Below are positions 1 through 8,496 of a stretch of 64,000 nucleotides of DNA, piece after piece. The DNA is from Methanothermococcus okinawensis IH1. GTDB taxonomy: Archaea; AGJL01; Methanococci; Methanococcales; Methanococcaceae. The notes under the pieces are model-generated. The model saw only the letters and a list, made by a program, of their open reading frames with translations, searched no databases and was not told where the DNA came from. Each line of letters begins with the position of its first letter. The stretch's first letter is position 1. Where the stretch lies: NCBI RefSeq assembly GCF_000179575.2, contig NC_015636.1:62001-126000 (forward strand), given 5' to 3'. Both the position numbers and the translations under genes were made by a program.

Positions 1-1
1 T

Positions 2-385
2 CATATTGACCAGGTGTTTATAGGTTCATGCACAAATGGAAGATTAAATGATTTAAGAATAGCTGCAAAGTATTTAAAGGGAAAAAAAGTTCATGAGGGT
101 GTGAGATTGATTGTAATACCTGCATCAAAGTCGATACTTAAACAGGCTTTAAAAGAAGGTTTAATTGATATATTTGTTGATGCCGGAGCTCTCATCTGCA
201 CGCCAGGATGTGGTCCATGTTTAGGAGCTCATCAAGGTGTTTTAGCAGATGGGGATGTTTGTTTATCAACGACAAATAGAAACTTTAAAGGAAGAATGGG
301 TAATGTAAATGCTGAAATATATTTATCATCTCCAAAAATTGCAGCAATAAGTGCTGTTAAGGGATATATATCAAATGAAGAATAA
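2..385 (+). CDS. Aconitase-family large subunit (3-isopropylmalate/homoaconitase type), C-terminal part
   Basis: The 5' end lies outside the window; the frame is open from base 2 and ends at TAA 385, giving the last ~127 residues. Near the start is GSCTNGR, holding one of the three [4Fe-4S] cysteine ligands, and about 60 residues later [10 protein letters not shown] supplies the other two. This is the LeuC/HacA-type large subunit, which with a small swivelling subunit isomerises 3-isopropylmalate (leucine synthesis) or homocitrate homologues (coenzyme B synthesis in methanogens). The fragment does not show which substrate is used. A small subunit of the same family lies at 53299-53805, far away. 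The protein-level ORF call beginning at GTG 14 is internal, not a true start. Confidence 0.9.
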   Translation, partial: HIDQVFIGSCTNGRLNDLRIAAKYLKGKKVHEGVRLIVIPASKSILKQALKEGLIDIFVDAGALICTPGCGPCLGAHQGVLADGDVCLSTTNRNFKGRMGNVNAEIYLSSPKIAAISAVKGYISNEE

Positions 386-493
386 TTATAAAATTGATAA
401 ATAATATTTAAATTTAAATATAAAAGTTTATATACATTTATTAACATATTCAATCGTTATAGGTTATAATTTATGGATTATTTTGGTGAGAAT

Positions 494-827
494 ATGGCTA
501 CAACCTATGAATTAAAGATATATGGAAAAGTTCAGCATGTAGGACTTAGAGGTAGAATAGAAAATATTGAAGGGGTTTAGGAATTGATGGGGTGGTATAT
601 AATTACGAAGATGGACAATTAAGGATTTTAGCAAATTTTGATGACGAAGAAATAAAAGACTTTTTTAAGAAAAGCATTAAGTTTTTGGAAAAAAAGACAA
701 TTTAATTAGGATAGAAGGAATCGAAGAAAAAGAACTAAATGCGTTTATTGAATTTCCAAAAGGCATTAACCGAATATCAGCAGATGATTTAATAGAACTT
801 AATAAAAAATTAGATGAAGGGGGTTAA
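494..827 (+). pseudogene. Decayed acylphosphatase-like gene
   Basis: ATG 494 opens [21 protein letters not shown], resembling the acylphosphatase N-terminus (YGxVQxVGxR phosphate loop). The frame stops at a TAG near 580, but the family-like sequence resumes in the -1 frame ([16 protein letters not shown]). It stops again after a run of seven A near 700 and resumes once more in -1 as an EEKELNAF stretch ending at TAA 827. Restoring one base at each site would give about 110 residues, close to a normal acylphosphatase (~90) plus a tail. Two independent lesions make a pseudogene likely, although sequence error would look the same. It would have hydrolysed acyl phosphates. Confidence 0.7.
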
Positions 828-837
828 ATATATTAAA

Positions 838-1004
838 ATGATATTTGGGGTTTTGGATGAAGTTAAAAAAGGTCAGGAAATATTAATTAGCAGTCAAATG
901 AGTTAGTCAATAGTCAGAGGGAACTATTGGAGGGACAGAAAGAACTATTGAAAGGACAGAATGAAATGAAAGAGATATCAATAAAAATTGAACAGAAACT
1001 TTAA
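838..1004 (+). pseudogene. Broken small coiled-coil ORF
   Basis: ATG 838, 10 bases after the acylphosphatase-like remnant, opens MIFGVLDEVKKGQEI. It reaches a TAG near 900, after which a heptad-like segment (QRELLEGQKELLKGQNEMK) continues in the -1 frame to TAA 1004. One extra A in the short A-run near 897 would join both halves into about 55 residues. The spacing and shared decay suggest it was co-transcribed with the preceding remnant. I do not recognise a function beyond a likely coiled coil. Confidence 0.45.
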
Positions 1005-1722
1005 GATTTAATTTTTTCTTTTATTGCTACAACACCAATATAACATCCAAAGTTCTTTAAAAAACTTTTATAAAGGAATGTGTCTATAAAAGAATTGGTG
1101 ATATTTGTTCCAAATGTGTATTTTATATGAAAACCATATTTATCAAGTGCCTTAATGACATCGTCTAAATTATAAAACTTCGTTTTTACCTTTATTTTTT
1201 TCCAGCTATAACTTTTACAATCTCTCCTTTTTTATTTTTAACAGCTTTTTTAGTATTTTTTATACCTTTTCGCATTAGGGCTTTAATTATCCATCTTATA
1301 TCATAGACATTTGCAACTGTGAATATTAAAATTCCATCGTTTTTTAATACGCGTCTTATCTCTTTCAGAGCTCGGTTAAGTTGCACATGATTCAGAGCTC
1401 CGAAAAATGATATTACACAATCAAAAGTTTTACTCTTAAATGGGATATTTTCTACATTACCTACTACAATAAATTTATTTGTTTTGCTATGTGCTATTTT
1501 TGCCATTTTTAGGGATATATCAAGACCTATTGCAGTATTATTCAATTTTTGTAATTGCTCGCCTGTTCCGCATCCAATATCAAGAACCAAATAATCCTTT
1601 TTAATTTCGTTTTTTATTATTATATTTTCTATTTCCCTCATCCATCTTAATTTTCTTCCATAATACAAATTATTGTATTCATTTGCTAAATTATCATAAT
1701 ATTCTACCAACTTTCTATTCAT
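1001..1722 (-). CDS. Class I SAM-dependent methyltransferase, frameshifted near the C-terminus
   Basis: The protein begins MNRKLVEYYDNLANEYNNLY, has SAM-binding motif I VLDIGCGTG near residue 47, and motif IV-like FDCVISFFGALNHV near residue 100. This is the UbiE/Methyltransf_11 type, acting on an unknown small molecule or macromolecule. The reading frame ends early at 1192 in KVIAGKK-stop. The -1 frame continues from the same A7 run with IKVKTKFYNLDDVIKAL and runs about 65 further residues to a TAA at 1001-1003, giving about 240 residues in total. The junction reads gg-A_AAA_AAA-taa, a canonical -1 slippery heptamer abutting a stop. It is therefore a one-base deletion, a sequence error or real frameshifting. 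Confidence 0.75.
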
Positions 1723-1990
1723 ATTTTCAACTTTTAACTTTCTACTTTATATAATAAATAATAATATATATAGATACATAACAATATATAGATATGCCTA
1801 AATAATTATACCAAAATATTAACAATACTTAATAATATTTAATAATAATTACAAAATTATTGTTATTAACCTTTTTTTATTAATGATATAGTTAATTTTA
1901 AATATTAGATGTATATTTATTTTTAGTGTTATTATATTATTCTTTAAATTATAAAAAAATCACCAAAATATCTAAAATATAGGTGACACC

Positions 1991-3391
1991 ATGAATAAAA
2001 ATGCAAAAATTATAGTGGGTATCATATGTATTATAGCCACTGTTGCTTTGGCAATTAACGCATATTCAACATATACATCAAAGGCAACAGCAATAAAATA
2101 TACAAATGAAGCAATACCCATAGTAAGAGACGCAATAGCAAACGACAACATGACGGAATATCAAGAAGCAGAAAGTTTATTAAAAAAAGCTATTAACGCC
2201 GACCCAAATTATCCTTGGGCTTGGTATAACTTAGCAAATGTATATATAAATCAAGACCATTTCCATCACTACGATAAATACCCATACCACACTTATGAAC
2301 AGGATGGATTATCTGACGAACAAAAATACTACGATGAAGGAATCCATGCAGCTAAAAAGTTCATGGAACTAATGCCTGAGGCAAAAGCATTAGGTCTTGT
2401 AAGAATTGGAGATGCAAATTACTTCTACTACGATAGTTATCCAGATAGAAAAAATAAAGTATTACCACCTTATTTTGAAGCATCAAAAAACATAAAAGTT
2501 CTTGAAAAATACGGTGGAAAAGGAGCCGTATCTACATTATATGCTAACATAGCAAGAACCTATTTGGCTATGGACGAATTCCCAAAGGCTCTTGAATATT
2601 ACAATAAATCTGCCGAAGTAGTTCCAGAAGGTCCAGCATACGAGCACTATATATGGTCATATATAATAAATGCAGAATTCGGAAATTCAGATTATAAAAC
2701 AGCAAATTACTTCTGTCATAAATTCGTAGATGAATACGGTCCAAAAGAAGATTGGACAATGGATTTAGGAATGATGCCAACAGCAGTTTCAGCTTATGAA
2801 TTAGGTAAATATGATGAAGTTCTAAAAATGTGCAATGGCATATTCGATTATGACTCAGAATCCGCATACACAGGAGAAGCAAATAGATATATTGCAATGG
2901 TAGATATGAAAAAAGGTAAAAAAGAAGATGCCATAAAACACCTTATGAAAAATGTTGAATTCTCCACAAGCATGACTCCTGAGGCTGGAGATGATGCTCC
3001 AGCAGATATTCCAGTTGGATACTATGAAAGAGGGTTAGCATATTACTATCTTGGAGAATACACCGGAAATAAAACATACTATCAAAAAGCTTTAAAAGAT
3101 TTCGAATACTTAGCAAACAATAAAAATGTCAGCGATAGAATTATTGCCCATGAAAACTATTATTTCTTAGGAACTGAAATGGCTGCATTTACCAGTGCTA
3201 AATTAGGAAATAATGAAGATGCAGTTAAATATGCTAAAAAGGCTGTTTATGAGCTAAACAACGATAAACTCCAACTTGTTGGATGGAATAAATACTTTGG
3301 AAAATATGCAAATAATATATATGAGCTCGCAAAAGAAGGCAAGTTATCCAATAGCCCACTCCCTTCATTCCTGTATCAGGTAGAACATTAA
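1991..3391 (+). CDS. Membrane-anchored TPR-repeat protein
   Basis: Residues ~7-25 (IIVGIICIIATVALAINAY) form one hydrophobic N-terminal segment, either an uncleaved anchor or a signal. The rest should then be extracytoplasmic or membrane-tethered. TPR-like helix pairs are visible at ~residues 55-90 (YQEAESLLKKAINADPNYPW), 180-215 (ARTYLAMDEFPKALEYYNKS), 265-285, 345-375 (RGLAYYYLGEY) and 390-420. The length of 466 aa suits a scaffold. The start is ATG 1991 after a GGTGA ribosome binding site. It stands 165 bases upstream of two tiny MCAP peptides and is followed by a radical-SAM gene; the proximity hints at a shared role but each unit may have its own promoter. The substrate or partner is unknown. 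Confidence 0.7.
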   Translation: MNKNAKIIVGIICIIATVALAINAYSTYTSKATAIKYTNEAIPIVRDAIANDNMTEYQEAESLLKKAINADPNYPWAWYNLANVYINQDHFHHYDKYPYHTYEQDGLSDEQKYYDEGIHAAKKFMELMPEAKALGLVRIGDANYFYYDSYPDRKNKVLPPYFEASKNIKVLEKYGGKGAVSTLYANIARTYLAMDEFPKALEYYNKSAEVVPEGPAYEHYIWSYIINAEFGNSDYKTANYFCHKFVDEYGPKEDWTMDLGMMPTAVSAYELGKYDEVLKMCNGIFDYDSESAYTGEANRYIAMVDMKKGKKEDAIKHLMKNVEFSTSMTPEAGDDAPADIPVGYYERGLAYYYLGEYTGNKTYYQKALKDFEYLANNKNVSDRIIAHENYYFLGTEMAAFTSAKLGNNEDAVKYAKKAVYELNNDKLQLVGWNKYFGKYANNIYELAKEGKLSNSPLPSFLYQVEH

Positions 3392-3501
3392 TTAATAATC
3401 TTTTATTTAAATTCTATTTAATTTTATATTATTTTTAGGAAAATTAATAATATTTATTCTTAAATTTTTAAAAAAACTGCTATTAAGTTAATATAGGAAA
3501 C

Positions 3502-3509
3502 TTTATATA
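3502..3509 (+). promoter_or_regulatory. Archaeal TATA box for the MCAP peptide genes
   Basis: TTTATATA preceded by a purine-rich BRE-like GGAAAC lies 48 bases before the ATG of the first MCAP peptide. It separates that gene from the upstream TPR gene and implies a transcript of its own with a short leader. Confidence 0.6.
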
Positions 3510-3556
3510 TTATAAAATAAACATTATTATATGTAAAATTAACGAGGTGATAATCC

Positions 3557-3718
3557 ATGTGTGCACCAATTGCAATAACAACCGGATACGGAGCTCCTAC
3601 ATTAGGAATGGTATTGCCACAACTAATGGGTATGGTAATATTAGGAGTTGCAGGTATAGCAGCTTTAATATCAGCAAGAGCTCCAGAAACTACAAAAAAT
3701 ACAGCAGTTGAGGCTTAA
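3557..3718 (+). CDS. Small membrane peptide, MCAP family, copy 1
   Basis: 53 residues, starting MCAPIAITTGYGAP. One hydrophobic helix spans about residues 17-40 (MVLPQLMGMVILGVAGIAAL), followed by a short polar tail RAPETTKNTAVEA. The start is fixed by GAGGTGATAATCC immediately before ATG. The second small gene at 3804 shares the same ribosome binding site context, the same first four residues (Met-Cys-Ala-Pro), the same size and the same layout, so both are real paralogues although too short for a usual ORF filter. The single cysteine at position 2 is conserved. A radical-SAM enzyme and a polytopic membrane protein follow. I do not recognise the family; a modified-peptide precursor or a small membrane subunit are possibilities. 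Confidence 0.75.
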   Translation: MCAPIAITTGYGAPTLGMVLPQLMGMVILGVAGIAALISARAPETTKNTAVEA

Positions 3719-3729
3719 ATGCCTTAATG

Positions 3730-3774
3730 TTTTGTTTTAAAGAGCTATATAATATTAAATATATTAAAACAAAA
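3730..3774 (+). promoter_or_regulatory. Stem-loop between the two MCAP genes
   Basis: TTTTGTTTTAA (3730-3740) and TTAAAACAAAA (3764-3774) are perfect 11-base inverted repeats with a 23-base loop. They sit 11 bases after the first MCAP stop codon and 29 before the second start. It could be a processing or stability element, or an attenuator that sets the ratio of the two peptides. Confidence 0.5.
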
Positions 3775-3803
3775 ACCTATAAAGGGATAAGAGGTGATAA
3801 ACC

Positions 3804-3962
3804 ATGTGTGCACCAGTTTCAGCAACAGTAGGTGTTACTGCATCAACATTAGCAACAGCATTTTCAGTAGCACAAATCTTAGGTATTTCAGTATTATTAG
3901 GTGCTGTGTTATTGGCAGTAAAAGGTTCAAAATCAAAAGTAGTAGAAGCTACTGCCCAGTAA
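3804..3962 (+). CDS. Small membrane peptide, MCAP family, copy 2
   Basis: 52 residues, MCAPVSATVGVTASTLATAF, then a hydrophobic stretch (ILGISVLLGAVLLAV) and a basic tail KGSKSKVVEATAQ. It begins at ATG 3804 after GAGGTGATAAACC, nearly the same leader as copy 1. Outside MCAP the two sequences have diverged, but both keep a Thr/Ala/Gly-rich segment before one helix and a charged end, and both finish in an Ala-containing polar tail (VEA; EATAQ). No catalytic residues are visible. The positive-inside rule would put the C-terminal tail in the cytoplasm and the Cys end outside, but this is weak inference. It lies 58-90 bases upstream of the radical-SAM gene. Confidence 0.75.
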   Translation: MCAPVSATVGVTASTLATAFSVAQILGISVLLGAVLLAVKGSKSKVVEATAQ

Positions 3963-3978
3963 AATAATTAAATAACTA

Positions 3979-3995
3979 ATTTTTTATTTTTTTTA
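3979..3995 (+). terminator. T-rich terminator after the MCAP genes
   Basis: A run of T with single A interruptions begins ~17 bases after the second MCAP stop. Archaeal termination commonly uses such T-tracts, so full or partial termination before the radical-SAM gene is likely. Confidence 0.45.
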
Positions 3996-4019
3996 TACAC
4001 ACATATTACTAAAATTTTA

Positions 4020-4885
4020 TTGAATAGTTATAAAATTTATTATCGGGAAATCATGATATCACTGTTGATAAAACCAAAAGTATTACAGATTGAAACTACC
4101 AACGATTGTAATAGTAATTGCAAAATATGTATGAGAAGTTATTTAAAACGTCCAGTAGGCTACATGAATTTCGAAGACTTTAAAAAATTACCACTGAAAG
4201 ATTTTAATGAGGTAGCATTACACGGTTGGGGAGAATGTTTATTACATCCTGATTTGTTTAAAATGGTGTCCTATGTTCATTCTCTCGGAGTAAAAACAAG
4301 TTTATGCTCTAATGGAACATTGTTGGATAAAAGATTAGATGAACTTCTTAATAGTGGATTGGATGAAATTGCATTTGGAATATATTCACTAGAAGGTAAG
4401 GATAAAGTTATTGAAAACATAAGAATGCTTGTTGAAGAAGCAAAAAGAAATAATAATCCAATTAAAACATATATCGACATTACAATGTTTAAGGATAACT
4501 TGGAAAATATTCCTGAAATTATAGATAAAGGTATAGATATCGGTGTTAGTGGAATAGTATTGCATAGACTTTTTGACATATATGGTGTTGATGACAGTAT
4601 TAAATATGGTTTAAATAGCAAAGAAGAAAAAAATTTACAAGGGAAATTGTTGAAAAATATAAAGGTAAAATAAATGTATATCCACCTTTGCCCCATACAA
4701 CACCATGTAGAATATTATTAAATTGCATGTTTGTAAAATGGGATTGCCAACAATCTCCATGTGTATATCTTACCAACGATTCATTAGGCGATGCACGAAC
4801 TACATATTCTGAATTAAGAAAACGGCATATAATGTTTATAAAAAAGGTGAAAAAAAATGACATCTGTAAGCAATGTATCTGGTAA
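4020..4885 (+). CDS. Radical SAM protein with C-terminal cysteine cluster, frameshifted
   Basis: Residues ~27-37 (TTNDCNSNCKICMR) carry the CX3CX2C radical-SAM iron-sulfur motif, followed by a typical MNFEDFKKL segment and an HGWGECLLHP strand. The first frame stops at 4673, shortly after an A7 run near 4627. The -1 frame carries on as FTREIVEKYKGKINVYPPL, then a cysteine-rich end (PCRILLNC, WDCQQSPC, ICKQC) like a SPASM or twitch domain that binds extra clusters, ending at TAA 4885. The restored length is ~288 aa. Such enzymes often modify ribosomal peptides or enzyme active sites; the two MCAP peptides just upstream are candidate substrates by position only. The start may be TTG 4020 or ATG 4053. 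The restored 3' end overlaps the next gene by 29 bases. Confidence 0.75.
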
Positions 4886-5426
4886 TGTTTCTACATCAGC
4901 CTTTATAAAATTTGCAATAGCATTTGTGCTTGCATGCTGTGGATATTATATAAGTATCTTAATGGGTGGTGAAGCTTCACTTTCTTCATGGATACATGCT
5001 CCTTTTTTAGGACCTGCAATATTTGGGGGAATCCAATGGATATTTTGGGTAGTTTTAGGAAAAGAGTTATGTGGAAAATACTATGGAATTGTAATTGCAT
5101 TGTTAATGGCAGGATTTTATTTAATGGTTCAGCCATGGTTTAATATTGTATCCCCTACCTGGTATAGCATAGTAGGTGTAATATCTGCTATTGTATTAGG
5201 TTATTTAACCGAAAAATACAACGGTGCTGTGGGACTTGCATCTTTTGTGATTATAAATTGGGCTTGTTTTGCTGGATTAGCACAATACCCAACATGGAGC
5301 TCAGCCTATACATATTCAGGATTAGGAATTGCATTTGTTTTAAGCATCGTCTCAGGATATGTTGGGGATATTGTTGCTAAATATATTGCAAAATATTTAA
5401 AACCTCATTTGGAATCTTACCTATAA
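4857..5426 (+). CDS. Polytopic membrane protein of unknown function
   Basis: 189 residues with about five hydrophobic segments: ~14-34, 46-66, 78-97, 101-121 and 126-180 (the last region probably two helices). The short hydrophilic N-terminus is MTSVSNVSGNVSTS. ATG 4857 follows GGTG at ~4845 and lies inside the restored 3' end of the radical-SAM gene, so translation of the two is probably coupled. Size and topology recall substrate-binding (S) components of ECF vitamin transporters or a small permease, but I cannot assign a substrate. No ECF ATPase or T component is adjacent. Confidence 0.6.
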   Translation: MTSVSNVSGNVSTSAFIKFAIAFVLACCGYYISILMGGEASLSSWIHAPFLGPAIFGGIQWIFWVVLGKELCGKYYGIVIALLMAGFYLMVQPWFNIVSPTWYSIVGVISAIVLGYLTEKYNGAVGLASFVIINWACFAGLAQYPTWSSAYTYSGLGIAFVLSIVSGYVGDIVAKYIAKYLKPHLESYL

Positions 5427-5652
5427 GACCAAATAATTTTATATTTATTTTTTAAATTTTTATTATTTTTTTCTTTTTAATTATTTTTCAACACTTTTTT
5501 ATTTTTAGTTTTTTATTTAGTTTCTATTTATTTTTTATCTCCATTATTATTCATATAAATATATAAATTAAGATACTATAAAATATAAGAAAAACTATTA
5601 TTATATTATAATATTTATATAATCCCTTTATAACCCACGGTGGTGAAATATA

Positions 5653-6141
5653 ATGCATAAAGGACTGGATAATGTAAAATATGCTGTAATAACTGTAAGT
5701 GATAGTAGATTTAATGAGCTCCTATGTGGAAAAGATATCGAGGATAAATCAGGAGATTATTTAAGGAACGAATTAAAGGCTCAATATTATGCACTAATTC
5801 CAGATAACAGGGATATGTTAAAAGGATTAATAAACCATATAATAGATTTTTTTGATATAGATTGCATTGTAATCACCGGGGGAACGGGTATATCAAATAG
5901 GGATAACACACCCGATGTATTGAGCGAGTTATTTGAGAAGGAGCTCTATGGATTTAAAATAGCATTCCATAATTTAAGCTATAATGAAGTAGGGTATGCA
6001 ACAGTTCTTTCAAGAGCAACTGCGGGAATTTACCGAAATAAAGTAATATACGCACTACCTGGCTCATTAAATGCCTGTAAAACTGCAATTAATATTATAA
6101 AAAAAGAAACTGGTCATATTATAAGACACCTATTGGAATAG
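5653..6141 (+). CDS. moaB: Molybdenum cofactor biosynthesis protein MoaB/Mog family
   Basis: 162 residues of the MoCF-binding fold: AVITVSDSRF near residue 11, the loop ITGGTGIS near residue 74, DNTPDV, and ALPGSLNACK near the C-terminus. These contact molybdopterin. In the Mo/W cofactor pathway this protein adenylylates molybdopterin before metal insertion; methanogens need the cofactor for formylmethanofuran and formate dehydrogenases. ATG 5653 has the ribosome binding site GGTGAAATATA. A radical-SAM gene starts two bases after its stop, so the two are one operon. Confidence 0.9.
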   Translation: MHKGLDNVKYAVITVSDSRFNELLCGKDIEDKSGDYLRNELKAQYYALIPDNRDMLKGLINHIIDFFDIDCIVITGGTGISNRDNTPDVLSELFEKELYGFKIAFHNLSYNEVGYATVLSRATAGIYRNKVIYALPGSLNACKTAINIIKKETGHIIRHLLE

Positions 6142-6143
6142 TT

Positions 6144-7040
6144 ATGGGTGAGATATTGAAAATTGTTCTTAGAAATGAAATTTGCGACAGATTAGAATCT
6201 ATTGTGAAAAATTTAAAGGTATCAAAACACTGTATAGGTTGCGAAGGGCTTGATTTAAATAATAAAAATCCATACCATCACCCATCAATAGAAATAACCC
6301 AAAAGTGCGAACATAACTGCATATTTTGTTATTCAAAGTTGGTAAAAATAAAACCGGGAATTTATGGAATTGACCCCAACAATCCAGATACCAAAGGACA
6401 TACCGCTATAACAATTAGTCAATATGGAGAACCGCTTACCTATCCAGATAAGGTTAAAAAGGCTATAAAATTTACAAAATCATTAAATTTAAGGTGTGAT
6501 TTGCAGACTAATGGGGTTAATTTGAATGAAGAGTTAATAAAAGAATTTAAGGAAATAGGGCTTGATATTGTAATGATAAGTTTAAGTGCTTCAAAACCTG
6601 AAACTCATAAGATTATTACAAATTCAGACACCTTTGAAAAGGTTTTAAATAATATACAAATAGCATCGAAGTATATATATACCATTGTAAGATGTGTATA
6701 TATTCCAAATTTTAATGAAAATGAACTTACTGAATTAGCAGAGATATTAAATAATAACACGAATGTTAAAGAGATTATGGTTCATCAATTAATCGTTCAT
6801 GATAAAAATTTAAAGGATTTAAAAAATATAGGAAATATAGATATGGTTGGAAAGATTAGAGACCTTCTCTTACTTGTTGATGAAATGAAAAAGAGAGCTC
6901 CGAATATTAACATTACAATAAAGGGATGTCTTTTAGTTAATTTAAAAGGTATGGATGGTTTTATGCTAAACTCTATAACTTCTGACTGTTTTGCAGATGT
7001 GCCAGAAATTAAAAGGGAACATTATCCATTTATATTATAA
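6144..7040 (+). CDS. Radical SAM protein, function unassigned
   Basis: 298 residues. CEHNCIFCYSK (~residues 52-62) is the CX3CX2C radical-SAM motif, preceded by an extra pair of cysteines in HCIGCEG at ~29-35. A glycine-rich SAM-binding SQYGEPLTY and LQTNGVNLNEEL follow, as in the MoaA/NifB branch. It is two bases downstream of moaB, suggesting a link to molybdenum or tungsten cofactor work, but it is not a clear MoaA (the paired C-terminal cluster of MoaA is not evident). ATG 6144 contains GGGTGAG within its first codons, so TTG 6156, correctly spaced from that sequence, may be the true start. Confidence 0.75.
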   Translation: MGEILKIVLRNEICDRLESIVKNLKVSKHCIGCEGLDLNNKNPYHHPSIEITQKCEHNCIFCYSKLVKIKPGIYGIDPNNPDTKGHTAITISQYGEPLTYPDKVKKAIKFTKSLNLRCDLQTNGVNLNEELIKEFKEIGLDIVMISLSASKPETHKIITNSDTFEKVLNNIQIASKYIYTIVRCVYIPNFNENELTELAEILNNNTNVKEIMVHQLIVHDKNLKDLKNIGNIDMVGKIRDLLLLVDEMKKRAPNINITIKGCLLVNLKGMDGFMLNSITSDCFADVPEIKREHYPFIL

Positions 7041-7163
7041 ATAACTAATTATTATTAAAAATAAAATAAATATATAAAATTATAATAAATTAGTTAAATT
7101 TTAAATTATTAAAAATTATATTAATAGGATAAAAAAATAAAATAAGAAAGAAATGGTGATTAT

Positions 7164-8414
7164 ATGTTTGCTAGGGAAATCGAATTAAGGGGACATATTA
7201 TTGATAATTTAATACTTCCAAAGGCATTTGATACAATATTGGAGCTCGAGGGGGATTATAAAGTATTAGAATTTGATATAGGAAAAAGAAAAACCGACCC
7301 GTCCTATGCAAAGTTGCTTGTAATAGGAAAAAATCAATCTCATCTCGATAGAATACTTGAAGAGCTACAAAATATAGGGGCAGAAATTCCAGAAATTGAA
7401 GATGTAGAGGTAAAAGCTGCTGAAAGAGACAAAGTCTTACCAGATGGATTTTATTCAACAACCAATCATCCAACATATATAAAATATAATGGGGAATGGA
7501 TATTGGTAGAAAAGCCAAAAATGGATGCTGTAATTGTAGTATATCCTGATGAAAAAAGGGCAGAAACAAAGGTTATGAGAGATGTTAAAAAGGGCGATTT
7601 GGTTGTTGTAGGTCATAAAGGTATAAGGGTAATGCCACCAGAAAGACCTAGGGAAAAAGGAGAATTATTTGAATTTATGAACTCTGAGGTATCTGCTGAA
7701 AAGCCTAAACAGGCAATTATAAGAAAAATAGCAAATGAAATGTATCAAATAAGAGAGGAATATAGAAAAACAGGAAAAGGAGGTATAGCTGTTGTGGGAG
7801 GTCCTGCTATAATACATACAGGCGGAGCTCCTGCTCTTGCAAAGTTAATCAAAATGGGTTATGTGCAGGCACTTCTTGCGGGGAATGCTCTTGCAACTCA
7901 TGATATGGAAAGCGTTTTATATGGAACATCTCTTGGTGTAGATATAAAAACTGGAAAGCCTGTCCTTGGAGGTCATAAACACCATATATACACCATAAAT
8001 ACTATTATGAAAGCAGGAAGTATCAAAAATGCCGTTGAACAGGGGGTACTTAAAAAAGGGATTATGTATGAATGCGTAAAAAATAATGTTCCTTATGTGC
8101 TTGCAGGTAGTATAAGAGATGATGGACCACTTCCAGATGTTATTCCAAATACAATCGAAGCTCAAAACAAAATGAGAGAGGCAATACTTGATAAAAAAAT
8201 GGTTATTATGATGGCTACCTTATTACATTCCATAGCTACTGGAAATCTAATGCCTTCATATATAAAAACTGTATGTGTAGATATTAATTCGGATGCCGTA
8301 ACAAAACTGATGGATAGGGGAACATCCCAAGCTATTGGAGTAGTAACTGATGTAGGGGTGTTTATAACATTACTTGTAGAGGAGCTCGAAAGAATGGAAA
8401 TGGAAAGAAAATAA
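7164..8414 (+). CDS. Archaeal ornithine cyclodeaminase, LOR/SDH bifunctional type
   Basis: 416 residues beginning MFAREIELRGHIIDN, with an N-terminal LOR-type domain (~1-100) and a longer C-terminal half holding GKGGIAVVGGPAIIHTGG, ALLAGNALATHD and LGGHKHHIYTIN. This matches the TIGR00300 family shown in methanococci to convert ornithine to proline with release of ammonia, distinct from bacterial ornithine cyclodeaminase. ATG 7164 follows GGTGATTAT. The previous gene ends 123 bases upstream, so it probably has its own promoter. The ammonia it frees links it loosely to the nitrogen genes at 12-16 kb. Confidence 0.85.
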   Translation: MFAREIELRGHIIDNLILPKAFDTILELEGDYKVLEFDIGKRKTDPSYAKLLVIGKNQSHLDRILEELQNIGAEIPEIEDVEVKAAERDKVLPDGFYSTTNHPTYIKYNGEWILVEKPKMDAVIVVYPDEKRAETKVMRDVKKGDLVVVGHKGIRVMPPERPREKGELFEFMNSEVSAEKPKQAIIRKIANEMYQIREEYRKTGKGGIAVVGGPAIIHTGGAPALAKLIKMGYVQALLAGNALATHDMESVLYGTSLGVDIKTGKPVLGGHKHHIYTINTIMKAGSIKNAVEQGVLKKGIMYECVKNNVPYVLAGSIRDDGPLPDVIPNTIEAQNKMREAILDKKMVIMMATLLHSIATGNLMPSYIKTVCVDINSDAVTKLMDRGTSQAIGVVTDVGVFITLLVEELERMEMERK

Positions 8415-8496
8415 AAAATTAAGAATAAGTAATAAAAAAATGAAATAATAATAAAATAAATAAGGATAAATTAAGGATTTAATAAAATGTGATAAT

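Noticed and set aside
1193-1205. Programmed -1 frameshifting as an established fact
   Set aside because: The heptamers fit, but +1 lesions elsewhere (csc1, transposase) and the possibility of homopolymer undercounting prevent a firm claim; kept only as a hypothesis.
4857-5426. Firm assignment as an ECF transporter S component
   Set aside because: Size and helices fit, but no family signature was recognised and no ECF partner is adjacent.
7198-7569. 123-residue minus-strand frame opposite the ornithine cyclodeaminase gene
   Set aside because: Leu/Phe/His-rich shadow of a strongly coding opposite strand, without a start signal.
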